Assembly: GCA_009920815.1 (NCBI GenBank)
Contig: RFZH01000016.1
Span: 1 to 23,190 of the forward strand
Direction: 5' to 3'
Origin: Paracoccaceae bacterium
GTDB taxonomy: Bacteria > Pseudomonadota > Alphaproteobacteria > Rhodobacterales > Rhodobacteraceae
DNA: 23,190 bases
In this document: positions 16,307-23,190 of the stretch, in pieces
Layout: every line of letters starts with the position of its first letter
How positions within the stretch are numbered: the first letter of the stretch is position 1
Notes under the pieces: model-generated
What the model was told of the DNA's origin: nothing
Database searches by the model: none
Seen by the model: the letters and a program-made list of their open reading frames with translations, nothing else
Translations under genes and position numbers: made by a program

Positions 16307-17064
16307 CATGACCAAAGTCCAGAAACACCTGTATAAATCAAACGCAGTGAAATAACGACAAGGACAACGTTAAGTGCGCGTTTAAACCCGAAATCTGTCA
16401 TACGGTTCAACACAACTTTTCCAAGCAAAGTTCCCGCAAAACCTGCCGAAATCATTAAAATCAAAAAGCCGATCCAATCTGAAAACGAAAATCCCAAGGC
16501 AGCGAAAGCAATAATCTTAAACGAATGTTGTGCCGTCATTAGCATCCCATGTGTGGCAACATGCTGGTGCCGCGTTAGATTCAAAGATTTGGTAAAGTTC
16601 GCGACAAAGGGACCTGTTGCGCCAAAAAACATGGTGAGAAAACTAGAAATGACGCCAATAATTGCAGGCGCATTAGATAGCCAATTCGGTGGCTTAGAAA
16701 ATACGTTCCAAATCACAAATGTACCGATGCTGATCTGAACGAATGCGACGGGCAATTGGACGACGACCATTCCACCCAACGCAACCCCCAACAGAGTCCC
16801 CAGCGAAAACCACATAACAGGTGGCCAAGAGACATGGGTTATCAACGTCGCACTTCGAAACGCATTAGAACCCAACTGTATAACACCGTGAATTGGGATC
16901 AAGGCCACAGCTGGCATCAAAGACGCCATGACTGCCAACAGTAAAACGCCACCGCCAATCCCCAAGGCCATAGTAATAAATGACCCCAGAAAGCTAAATC
17001 CAACTAAAATACTGACTGAAACTGGCCCAAGTGCATCGGGCACGAAATACACCAATAAATCCAC
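16306..17064 (-). CDS. Sulfite exporter TauE/SafE (TSUP) family permease
   Basis: A 252-residue membrane protein with about eight helices in two similar halves. The N-terminal half has FLGSFITMALGIGGGVLLL, and the second half has SSFLTMFFGATGPFVANF. These glycine-rich, helix-breaking repeats are the TSUP signature. Family members export sulfite, sulfoacetate or other organic anions, or bring some in; the substrate cannot be told from sequence. GTG at 17064 is the start, preceded by GGGGGAA. The truncated haemoglobin gene lies 57 bases upstream on the same strand, so the two are probably co-transcribed. Confidence 0.83.
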   Translation of the reverse strand: MDLLVYFVPDALGPVSVSILVGFSFLGSFITMALGIGGGVLLLAVMASLMPAVALIPIHGVIQLGSNAFRSATLITHVSWPPVMWFSLGTLLGVALGGMVVVQLPVAFVQISIGTFVIWNVFSKPPNWLSNAPAIIGVISSFLTMFFGATGPFVANFTKSLNLTRHQHVATHGMLMTAQHSFKIIAFAALGFSFSDWIGFLILMISAGFAGTLLGKVVLNRMTDFGFKRALNVVLVVISLRLIYTGVSGLWS

Positions 17065-17121
17065 GGTTCCCCCGAGAGATGAATGCGCTATGAAAATGGT
17101 ACGGGATGTTGTCGGCGTCTT

Positions 17122-17547
17122 TCAACCAAGGAATGGTGGTTTGATGGAATCTACGCGATAATTTTTCAGGCCAAATTTTAGCCCAGCACCAATCCGATGT
17201 GCAAGCGCCATGATATTGTCTGCTTTTGTTGGTGTTAAGACATGACGCGCGGTTGTTTCGAACAAACCAAGCCAAATAGGAAAATGCTCTGGTTGGACAT
17301 CAGGATTCATCATATGTATGCGCATTGGATTGCCCTGATATCTGCGATCCATCAAAATGGCATTACTCCAAAATCCCACAATTTTTTCTTCGTGTTCGCG
17401 CCACGCTGTATGCGAGGTGCCGACAGCCTTGTTAAATACTGGTCCCAAGACTGGATGAACACGAACTGATGCATAAAACGACGTTACAAGACGACTGAGA
17501 TCGTCATGAGACATGTCAAAGCGCTGCATTGAATTTTTACGATCCAT
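17122..17547 (-). CDS. Group III truncated haemoglobin
   Basis: A 141-residue 2-on-2 globin. Y25 (LVTSFYASVR) fits the B10 position, H78 in RIHMMNPD fits E7, and H88 in QPEHFPIWLGLFE is the proximal haem ligand. The phrase PEHFPIWLxLF is the hallmark of group III (trHb-P). Roles suggested for this group include handling of NO, peroxide or ferryl species in microaerobic conditions; none is shown here. The ATG at 17547 follows AAGGG; internal Met codons at residues 7 and 12 are alternatives. It heads a likely two-gene unit with the TSUP permease and is insulated from petC by a strong terminator. Confidence 0.88.
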   Translation of the reverse strand: MDRKNSMQRFDMSHDDLSRLVTSFYASVRVHPVLGPVFNKAVGTSHTAWREHEEKIVGFWSNAILMDRRYQGNPMRIHMMNPDVQPEHFPIWLGLFETTARHVLTPTKADNIMALAHRIGAGLKFGLKNYRVDSIKPPFLG

Positions 17548-17611
17548 TGGTCAATCCCTTACCATTCACCAAAAATCTAACGCAGACCGATCCAAAAGCA
17601 ATGTGACAAAA

Positions 17612-17640
17612 TAAAACCCCCGCCAAAAGCGGGGGTTTTA
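17612..17640. terminator. Rho-independent terminator of the petABC operon
   Basis: A perfect 12-bp stem, TAAAACCCCCGC (17612-17623) with GCGGGGGTTTTA (17629-17640), has a 5-base loop. The arms end in A/T runs, so it works in both directions. It lies 22 bases past the petC stop. Confidence 0.9.
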
Positions 17641-17662
17641 TGTAATTTATGGTAGTCCGAAA

Positions 17663-18195
17663 TTAAGATTTCGCTGCTTTTTTAATAGGCGCCCAGATGC
17701 GTTTGTTTGTCAGATACAACAAGACAGACAGAACGGCCAAGAACAACACACCCAAGAAACCCGAATGCTGACGCGCCATCATTTTTGGCTCCGCTGCCCA
17801 CATCAAGAAAGCTGCAACATCTTGTGCTTCGTGGTGCAATTCATTGGAATGGCCATCATCAAACTCAACGTCTTCACCCGCAAGCGGAGGCGCCATTGAA
17901 ATCCATCCACCCGGAAAAGCGGTGTTTTCGTACAGCGTTACGCCTGCTTCTTCTTTTTCGTTGCCTGTGTAACCAGTCAGCAATGATGCGATATATTCCG
18001 CACCACCCATGCCTTTAACCAATTGGTTGATCCCTGATCCGTATGGACCGTGGAAACCAGCCCGCGCCTTTGCCATCAAAGATAGGTCAGGAGCGCCCGC
18101 GCCAGTGTTGGCGGGGAAATGGTCGGCTGGCTTTGCTGGACGCGTGTCTTCCAATTCGGCGTCGTAGACATCAAATTGGGCAGCATATGCGCGCA
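17663..18195 (-). pseudogene. petC: Cytochrome c1, 5'-truncated (haem-binding N-terminus missing)
   Basis: The C-terminal portion of cytochrome c1 of the bc1 complex reads from RAYAAQFDVYD through PADHFP, APDLSLMAKARAGFHGPYG, and GGWISMAPPL (its Met is the haem iron ligand). It continues with DVAAFLMWAAEPKMMAR and the membrane anchor VLFLAVLSVLLYLTNKR, about 176 residues in all. Against Rhodobacter c1, roughly the first half is absent, including start, signal peptide and CXXCH haem attachment. Upstream of about 18195 the DNA is cytochrome b code in another frame, so the open frame that continues to 18352 is spurious there. No start codon or ribosome site serves this segment. It is either a real deletion or an assembly error. 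Confidence 0.85.
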
Positions 18196-19392
18196 ATATG
18201 CAGACGCGATCAACGAGAACGACGCATAGGGTTCCTCTGCAGGCATCGCGCCTAGCCACATCAGGGCAAAGAAGTCGAATACCAACAACGCAAACCACCA
18301 TTTCAGTTGCGGACGGTAACGCGCGGAACGCACTGATGATGTGTCCAGCCAAGGCGCAAGCGCCATCACAATGATTGCACCAAACATAGCAAGCACACCG
18401 AAGAATTTCGCATCAACGATGCCGCCTGTGATAAACGACGCAAATTGTACGACCCATACGTCCGCGGTGAACGCACGCAGAATTGCATAGAACGGCAAGA
18501 AGTACCACTCAGGAACAATATGCGCAGGTGTCGCCAATGGGTTTGCCTCGATATAGTTATCGGGGTGACCCAAGTAGTTTGGCATAAACCCAACGATGGC
18601 AAAAAACACGGCCAAGATCACAGCTAATGCCAACAGATCTTTGATGACAAAATATGGCCAGAATGGGACGGTGTCTTTCTCTGCTTCGGCCTTAGACCCA
18701 CGGCGCACTTCGACACCAGTTGGGTTGTTGTTACCGGTCGAGTGGAACGCCCAGATATGTACCGCAACCAGACCTGCGATCAGGAATGGGAACAGGTAAT
18801 GCAAGCTGAAGAAACGGTTCAATGTTGCGTTGTCAACAGCTGGGCCGCCCAACAACAACGTTTGGATCGATTCACCAACGAATGGCACCGCACCAAACAA
18901 ACCGGTGATAACGGTCGCACCCCAGAATGACATTTGGCCCCAAGGCAAAACGTAACCCATGAACGCAGTGCCCATCATCAACAGATAGATCAGCATACCG
19001 ATGATCCATGTGATTTCACGTGGCGCTTTGTATGAACCATAGTACAAGCCGCGGAAGATATGTGCATATACCGCAATAAAGAACAATGACGCCCCATTTG
19101 CGTGCAAGTAGCGCAGCATATGGCCACCGTTCACATCGCGCATGATGTGTTCAACGGATGCAAATGCCAAATCGACGTGCGGGGTGTAATGCATCGCCAA
19201 AACGATACCGGTTACAATTTGCAGCGCCAAACAGAATGTCAGCACGATACCCCAAATCCACATCCAGTTCAGGTTTTTTGGTGTTGGGATCATAATCGTG
19301 TCATACAGCAATCCAACGATCGGCAAACGGCTGTGCAGCCATTTTTGCGACTTGGACTTTGGTTCGTAATGGTCGTGTGGAATACCAGCCAT
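18076..19392 (-). CDS. petB: Cytochrome b of the bc1 complex, 3'-truncated with out-of-frame tail
   Basis: A 438-codon frame encodes the quinol-oxidising membrane core of ubiquinol-cytochrome c reductase. The haem ligands H97, H111, H198 and H212 and the Qo-site PEWY at 294-297 are all present and match Rhodobacter numbering. Homology runs to SFSLIASAY at about residue 399. The next residues should continue the eighth helix (WFAYFLVILP-like); instead residues 400-438 are the cytochrome c1 gene read in the wrong frame. About 38 native residues are replaced by a hydrophilic tail that ends at 18076. The gene starts 14 bases after petA. The join lies near 18191-18200 in a near-palindrome. The protein might fold to helix seven, but a functional complex is not expected. 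Confidence 0.88.
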   Translation of the reverse strand: MAGIPHDHYEPKSKSQKWLHSRLPIVGLLYDTIMIPTPKNLNWMWIWGIVLTFCLALQIVTGIVLAMHYTPHVDLAFASVEHIMRDVNGGHMLRYLHANGASLFFIAVYAHIFRGLYYGSYKAPREITWIIGMLIYLLMMGTAFMGYVLPWGQMSFWGATVITGLFGAVPFVGESIQTLLLGGPAVDNATLNRFFSLHYLFPFLIAGLVAVHIWAFHSTGNNNPTGVEVRRGSKAEAEKDTVPFWPYFVIKDLLALAVILAVFFAIVGFMPNYLGHPDNYIEANPLATPAHIVPEWYFLPFYAILRAFTADVWVVQFASFITGGIVDAKFFGVLAMFGAIIVMALAPWLDTSSVRSARYRPQLKWWFALLVFDFFALMWLGAMPAEEPYASFSLIASAYCAHMLPNLMSTTPNWKTRVQQSQPTISPPTLARALLTYL

Positions 19393-19406
19393 CTTTTTGT
19401 CCTTCC

Positions 19407-19967
19407 TTAGCCCAATTTGATTGTTGTTTCGTCAACAAACTCTGCCACCGGAACGGGCAGGTTTTTCGGCGCTGGACCTTTGCGGATACGGCCAGACGTG
19501 TCGTAATGTGACCCGTGGCATGGGCAGAACCAGCCATTAAAATCACCCGCGCCATCACCCAAAGGCACACAGCCAAGGTGCGTGCACACGCCCATCATCA
19601 CCAACCATTCGCCATTTTCGTCCATCGCGCGGTTTTCGTCGCTTGCGTCGGTGCCAGGCTTGTTGGCGTTTTCAGAGCCCGTATCAACCAGATCGGTCAA
19701 CGGGGTTTCGCGCGCTGCGGCGATTTCTTCTTCGGTACGGCGACGAATGAAAACAGGCTTGCCCAACCACTTAACAGTGATTTGCGTTCCGGGTACGACG
19801 TCTGCGACGTCTACACGGATTGAAGCAAGCGCCTTAACATCGGCGGATGGGTTCATTTGATTGACCAATGGCCAAACGGCGGCACCTGCGGTTACTGCCC
19901 CTGCGCCAGCAGTGGCGTAGTAGAGAAAGTCGCGGCGTGTGCCTTCGTGATCTTCTGCGTGTGACAC
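19407..19967 (-). CDS. petA: Rieske iron-sulfur subunit of the bc1 complex
   Basis: A 186-residue, apparently complete protein. The N-terminus carries a twin-arginine-type signal/anchor (TRRDFLYYATAGAGAVTAGAAVWPLV), expected for a cofactor-loaded subunit exported folded with its helix left in the membrane. The [2Fe-2S] ligands are in CTHLGC and CPCHGSHYD, with both disulfide cysteines present. It passes electrons from quinol at the Qo site to cytochrome c1. GTG at 19967 is the start, with GGAG eight bases upstream. It leads the petABC unit with petB 14 bases downstream. Since petBC is broken as written, this subunit would have no partner. Confidence 0.94.
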   Translation of the reverse strand: MSHAEDHEGTRRDFLYYATAGAGAVTAGAAVWPLVNQMNPSADVKALASIRVDVADVVPGTQITVKWLGKPVFIRRRTEEEIAAARETPLTDLVDTGSENANKPGTDASDENRAMDENGEWLVMMGVCTHLGCVPLGDGAGDFNGWFCPCHGSHYDTSGRIRKGPAPKNLPVPVAEFVDETTIKLG

Positions 19968-19987
19968 GAGGTTAACTCCATTATTTA

Positions 19988-20017
19988 GCCAAAAACTTGG
20001 CCCATACGGTTTTTGGC
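19988..20017 (-). other. Leader hairpin upstream of petA
   Basis: GCCAAAAAC (19988-19996) and GTTTTTGGC (20009-20017) form a perfect 9-bp stem with a 12-base loop, 21 bases upstream of the petA GTG. There is no T-run after it on the minus strand, so it is not a simple terminator. It could affect mRNA stability or translation. The remaining gap to 20148 shows no promoter I can call with confidence. Confidence 0.35.
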
Positions 20018-20148
20018 CACAAAAAAGCAGCCTGTTCCGATGCGCTATTTAACGGGGGAATTCAGTCACGTCTAGCATACAGTTGCAATCTAAATGAAAT
20101 TAGCGCGATTGTGTCGCGGTTAATTTGCACTTTTTGCTGAGATTTGGG

Positions 20149-20180
20149 AAAAAAGACCGCTTATTTAAAGATAAGCGGTC
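20149..20180 (-). terminator. Rho-independent terminator of msrA
   Basis: A perfect 10-bp stem, GACCGCTTAT (20155-20164) with ATAAGCGGTC (20171-20180), has a 6-base loop. It is followed on the minus strand by six T (20154-20149). It lies 28 bases after the msrA stop. Confidence 0.85.
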
Positions 20181-20208
20181 CGCATTTGGCGAATCTCTTG
20201 GCGAAATT

Positions 20209-20868
20209 CTATTTTACAAATGCAGCCTTGCTGCCCCAAAGCTGTTTAACGCGATCATCGCGACCGCATGCATTACGATACAGCTTGTAGGCCGCTTTTT
20301 GTGTGCGCGGACCAAAGCGCGTCAAAACGTAATTTTCACCTTTATAGTAGTCCTGATGATAATCTTCTGCCTCATAAAATACTGTCGCATCCAATATCGG
20401 CGTTACGACTTTCTGCCCTAGATCCTTGTTAGCTTTGGAAATTGCTGCCTGAGCCGCAGGCTTTTGATCGGGGCGTACAAAGAGTGCAGTTCGGTACATC
20501 GGTCCGCGGTCGCAAAATTGCCCACCATCATCTGTTACGTCCACGCTTCGCAAAAAAAGATCATAGATTTTTTGTGCAGTGATTTTGCTTGGATCAAAAT
20601 CAATTTTGACCGCTTCGTAATGACCGGTTTTTCCTTTTCCCACCTCTTTATAGGTTGGATTCTTTGTATGCCCACCCGTATATCCTGACGTTGCCTCAAT
20701 CACACCGGGCAAAGATTCGAAATCAGACTCAACGCACCAAAAACAGCCCCCAGCTACAACCACACTATCTTTTTCAGCCGCCACTGCTGCGGGTGATAGA
20801 CCAATTGCGACCGCTGCAAACGCGCTCGCCATAAATATCGGCATGAAATTTCTTAGACCTTGCAACAT
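20209..20868 (-). CDS. msrA: Peptide methionine sulfoxide reductase MsrA, exported form
   Basis: A 219-residue enzyme that reduces methionine-S-sulfoxide in oxidised proteins. The active-site motif GGCFWCVE carries the catalytic Cys, followed by TSGYTGGHTKNPTYKEV, HYEAVKIDFDP and GGQFCDRGPMYR. EAEDYHQDYY is near the C-terminus, and a further Cys (RNACGRDD) may be the resolving residue. The first 30 residues form a Sec-type signal peptide (hydrophobic core FMASAFAAVAIGL, then PAAVAA before EKD), so the enzyme should act in the periplasm. AAGGAGGT directly ahead of the ATG at 20868 fixes that start; the in-frame ATG at 20883 lies upstream of the ribosome site. No msrB is adjacent. It diverges from the aminotransferase gene. 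Confidence 0.93.
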   Translation of the reverse strand: MLQGLRNFMPIFMASAFAAVAIGLSPAAVAAEKDSVVVAGGCFWCVESDFESLPGVIEATSGYTGGHTKNPTYKEVGKGKTGHYEAVKIDFDPSKITAQKIYDLFLRSVDVTDDGGQFCDRGPMYRTALFVRPDQKPAAQAAISKANKDLGQKVVTPILDATVFYEAEDYHQDYYKGENYVLTRFGPRTQKAAYKLYRNACGRDDRVKQLWGSKAAFVK

Positions 20869-21016
20869 GACAACCTCCTTCAAAGATGTCTAAGACTGGA
20901 CCAGCAAATCGAATTTGCCAATTGCATTGCACGTTGCCTCACGGGATATTGATGAAATTTTACCTATTGGCACTGCGGGCGTGTAAGATTAGCGTTGCCC
21001 AAAAAATGAGGGCACC

Positions 21017-21928
21017 ATGACGCAAGAAGTCACAACACACCAAGCCGAAGAAGATGAACGCAACGAAAATATTCAGATTTATTTGAATGGCGCAATCGTA
21101 CCAAAAAGCCAAGCCGTCGTCAGTGTTTACGATAGCGGCTTTATGTTAGGTGACGGTGTCTGGGAAGGCTTGCGTCTGTATGATGGAACCTGGGCGTTTT
21201 TGGATGAGCACTTAGATCGCTTGTTCGAAGCTGCGAAAGCAATAGATTTAGACATTGGTTTAGATCGCGATGGCGTAAAAAAGGCGCTGTTTGATACGCA
21301 GCATGCAAATGGAATGACGACAGACGCGCATGCGCGAATGATGGTCACACGCGGTGTTAAGGTCAGGCCGTTTCAACATCCGTCACTTTCGCGATCTGGG
21401 CCTACGTTCGTCATAATCATTGAACATTCCAAACCGTCGATCCCACGCCCTATCCGATTGGCAACCGTGCCACACATGCGCGGTTTACCAATGACACAGG
21501 ATCCCAAATTAAACAGTCATTCCAAGCTGAACTGTATCCTCGCCTGCATCGCAGCCGAAAAAGCCGGCGCAGACGAAGCGCTAATGTTGGACATCAACGG
21601 TTTTGTAAACACAACAAATGCGTGTAACTTTTTCATCGTTAAAAAAGGTGCTGTCTGGACCAGCACGGGCGACTATTGCATGAATGGCATCACACGCCAA
21701 AAAGTGATCGATCTATGCCGCGCAAATGAAATACCCGTTTTCGAACGCAATTATTCTTTGGTGGATACATACAGTGCCGACGAAGCCTTTCTAACCGGCA
21801 CCTTCGGCGCGCAGACGCCTGTGGGTGAAATAGACGGGCGCATTATCGGGTCAGGATCAATGGGCCCTGTGACCCAACGCATACGCACCCTATACAAAGA
21901 AATGGTAAACCGCGAATGTCAAAAATAA
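21017..21928 (+). CDS. Class IV PLP aminotransferase (branched-chain/D-amino-acid type)
   Basis: A 303-residue fold-type IV PLP enzyme. The N-terminal motif VSVYDSGFMLGDGVWEGLR is shared by BCAT, DAAT and aminodeoxychorismate lyase. The PLP lysine is K170 in NSHSKLNCI. DEALMLDINGFVNTTNACNFF holds the conserved Glu and phosphate contacts, and FLTGTFGAQTPVGEIDGR is the C-terminal region. It could be a branched-chain or D-amino-acid aminotransferase or a lyase; these cannot be separated by eye. TGAGGG precedes the ATG at 21017. Its last 13 bases overlap the start of the sulfotransferase-like gene, implying coupled translation and a shared role. Confidence 0.83.
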   Translation: MTQEVTTHQAEEDERNENIQIYLNGAIVPKSQAVVSVYDSGFMLGDGVWEGLRLYDGTWAFLDEHLDRLFEAAKAIDLDIGLDRDGVKKALFDTQHANGMTTDAHARMMVTRGVKVRPFQHPSLSRSGPTFVIIIEHSKPSIPRPIRLATVPHMRGLPMTQDPKLNSHSKLNCILACIAAEKAGADEALMLDINGFVNTTNACNFFIVKKGAVWTSTGDYCMNGITRQKVIDLCRANEIPVFERNYSLVDTYSADEAFLTGTFGAQTPVGEIDGRIIGSGSMGPVTQRIRTLYKEMVNRECQK

Positions 21929-22629
21929 ATCTTGCCATGTGGTCAGGGCCCCGCAATCTATCGACTGCTCTGATGTACAGCTTTGCCAATCGACCGGACT
22001 TTTGTGCGATCGATGAACCATTTTATGCCTGTTATTTGGACAAAACAGGCTTGGATCATCCTATGCGCGATGCAATCATTGCATCACAGGCGACCGACCC
22101 GAACCAAGTCATTAGTGACCTTACAACACCACGTGAAACCCATTATTATCAGAAACACATGACCCAGCACATGTTGGACGACATTCCGCGCAGCTGGATA
22201 GAACAAGTCACCAACGTCTTTTTAATTCGTCACCCTTATCGTGTTTTGGCCAGTTTCTCTGACAAATATGATAATCCGACGATGGATGATGTGGGTTTTC
22301 GGCAGCAGGCTGAATTGTTCGACGCCATTACATCGCGCGGGTTTGATGCAATTGTTGTAGACAGCGCAGATATAAGATGCAATCCGCGCACGCAATTAAC
22401 GGCCCTTTGCAGCGCAATAGGTCTTGAGTTTCATGAAAGCATGCTCTCATGGGCCGAAGGCCCGAAAAGTTATGACGGGGTTTGGGCACCGCATTGGTAT
22501 GGTGCCGTACACAAATCCACAGGATTTGCCGGCGCAGAGGGCGCTCTGCCAGAATTGCCCGATAATTTGCGCCAAATAGCAGATCAGTGTATGCCGTTTT
22601 ACGAAAGAATGCAGTCTGCGAAATTATGA
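21916..22629 (+). CDS. Sulfotransferase-like P-loop protein
   Basis: A 237-residue protein beginning MSKINLAMWSGPRNLSTALM. The WSGPRNLSTALMYSF segment (9-23) resembles the 5'-phosphosulfate-binding loop of PAPS sulfotransferases. IRHPYRVLASFSDKYD (104-119) resembles the 3'-phosphate-binding motif with its conserved Arg and Ser. The length matches small bacterial sulfotransferase-like proteins. The acceptor is unknown, and sulfotransferase activity itself is not certain for this subgroup. It overlaps the aminotransferase gene by 13 bases and lies 10 bases ahead of the FAH-family gene, so the three form an operon. Confidence 0.72.
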   Translation: MSKINLAMWSGPRNLSTALMYSFANRPDFCAIDEPFYACYLDKTGLDHPMRDAIIASQATDPNQVISDLTTPRETHYYQKHMTQHMLDDIPRSWIEQVTNVFLIRHPYRVLASFSDKYDNPTMDDVGFRQQAELFDAITSRGFDAIVVDSADIRCNPRTQLTALCSAIGLEFHESMLSWAEGPKSYDGVWAPHWYGAVHKSTGFAGAEGALPELPDNLRQIADQCMPFYERMQSAKL

Positions 22630-22639
22630 GGATTCCAAA

Positions 22640-23190
22640 ATGACAAATCTCATTTTTGGCGCGCGCGCGCTTCCGAGCTTGCCGATTTTTGACAGTGCAC
22701 AACGCTATGAGGTGCGGCGCGTTTTTTGCGTCGGACGCAACTATGCAGAGCATGCGGCAGAAATGGGAAACACTGTTGACCGGACTGCACCTTTCTATTT
22801 CACAAAGTCACCTTTTGCGATTGTGTCTGATGGGGGAAACTTTCCATATCCGCCTAAAACAATTGATTGCCATTACGAAATGGAATTTGTGATCGCTATG
22901 GGCGACGATGGAATTTTCGGCTATGCAGGCGGATTGGATATGACACGGCGGGATTTGCAATGGGCATCAAAGGAAAAAAAGCGACCATGGGACACGTCAA
23001 AAGATTTTGAATACTCAGCCATTATTGGCGCAATAACACCCACCGATAAATGTCCCACCATCACCAATCAGCGCATCTGCCTAAGTGTGAATGATGCTGT
23101 TAAACAGGACGCAACACTTGATCAAATGATCCATTCAACACAGGACATAATAAAAGATCTTGCAACTTATTATACACTTGGCGCAGGGGA
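22640..23190 (+). CDS. Fumarylacetoacetate hydrolase (FAH) family protein, 3' end outside window
   Basis: The reading frame is open from the ATG at 22640 to the window end, about 183 codons. FAH-family motifs are clear: RRVFCVGRNYAEHAAEMG, PFYFTKSPFAIV, the metal-binding HYEMEFVIAMG, and FGYAGGLDMTRRDLQ, then KRPWDTSKDFEYSA. Family members hydrolyse C-C bonds or decarboxylate or isomerise 2-oxo acids in aromatic and sugar-acid catabolism. Between AMGDDG and IFGYAGG the protein seems short: relatives have about 15 residues there (an IPxxxAxxH-type helix) before the FGYA strand. This comparison is from memory. The gene follows the sulfotransferase-like gene by 10 bases. Confidence 0.78.
   Translation, partial: MTNLIFGARALPSLPIFDSAQRYEVRRVFCVGRNYAEHAAEMGNTVDRTAPFYFTKSPFAIVSDGGNFPYPPKTIDCHYEMEFVIAMGDDGIFGYAGGLDMTRRDLQWASKEKKRPWDTSKDFEYSAIIGAITPTDKCPTITNQRICLSVNDAVKQDATLDQMIHSTQDIIKDLATYYTLGAG

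Noticed and set aside
18196..18352. N-terminal part of the open frame that contains the cytochrome c1 remnant
   Set aside because: These codons are cytochrome b sequence read in another frame; they lack a signal peptide and CXXCH, so the frame from 18352 is not a real start.
1..23190. CRISPR arrays, insertion sequences, phage genes, integrase or attachment sites
   Set aside because: No tandem direct repeats, transposase motifs, phage proteins or terminal inverted repeats with target duplications were seen by eye.

Overview
The window reads as chromosome of an alphaproteobacterium, most likely a marine member of the Rhodobacterales (Roseobacter group). The evidence is a Rhodobacter-type petABC operon, in which the four haem-ligand histidines of cytochrome b fall at residues 97, 111, 198 and 212. 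Further evidence is a DinB with an N-terminal zinc ribbon, a short NfeD next to a stomatin-like protein, a monomeric NADP isocitrate dehydrogenase, and moderate GC by eye. I see no prophage, insertion sequence, CRISPR array, intact tRNA or rRNA. All family assignments are from recognition of protein motifs; no search was run.

Layout. 1-620: the 3' end of a sulfatase gene, a bidirectional terminator, and the body of rpmJ (L36) on the minus strand. The rpmJ start is missing and is replaced by what looks like the first 16 nt of a tRNA gene. 618-6313: housekeeping genes for an N-formylglutamate amidohydrolase-like enzyme, DNA polymerase IV, a QmcA/NfeD membrane pair, a 2OG-Fe(II) oxygenase and NAD synthetase. 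6461-7810: a DAO-type flavin oxidoreductase. 7821-13810: a carbohydrate-type locus. A ROK repressor gene diverges from an F6P-aldolase-like gene and a PfkB kinase gene, with a strong palindrome between the two back-to-back promoters. A multi-spanning permease and a ketoglutarate-semialdehyde-type aldehyde dehydrogenase follow on the minus strand. 14045-16258: monomeric isocitrate dehydrogenase. 16306-17547: a TSUP permease and a group III truncated haemoglobin. 17663-19967: petABC. 20209-20868: exported MsrA. 21017-23190: a class IV aminotransferase, a sulfotransferase-like P-loop protein and an FAH-family hydrolase that runs off the window.

The most striking observation is in petBC. The cytochrome b gene is normal to about residue 399 and then passes directly, in the wrong frame, into the interior of the cytochrome c1 gene. 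The last cytochrome b helix and the signal peptide, start codon and CXXCH haem site of cytochrome c1 are all gone, so as written this bc1 complex cannot be made. The rpmJ junction has the same character, and the terminal FAH gene seems to lack about 15 residues in frame. Either this genome carries several recent deletions or the assembly dropped sequence at several places; read mapping would decide.

The best candidate for an undescribed system is the ROK/aldolase/kinase locus. It has a complete catalytic set and a well-defined operator, but a substrate I cannot assign. The aminotransferase-sulfotransferase overlapping pair is the second candidate.
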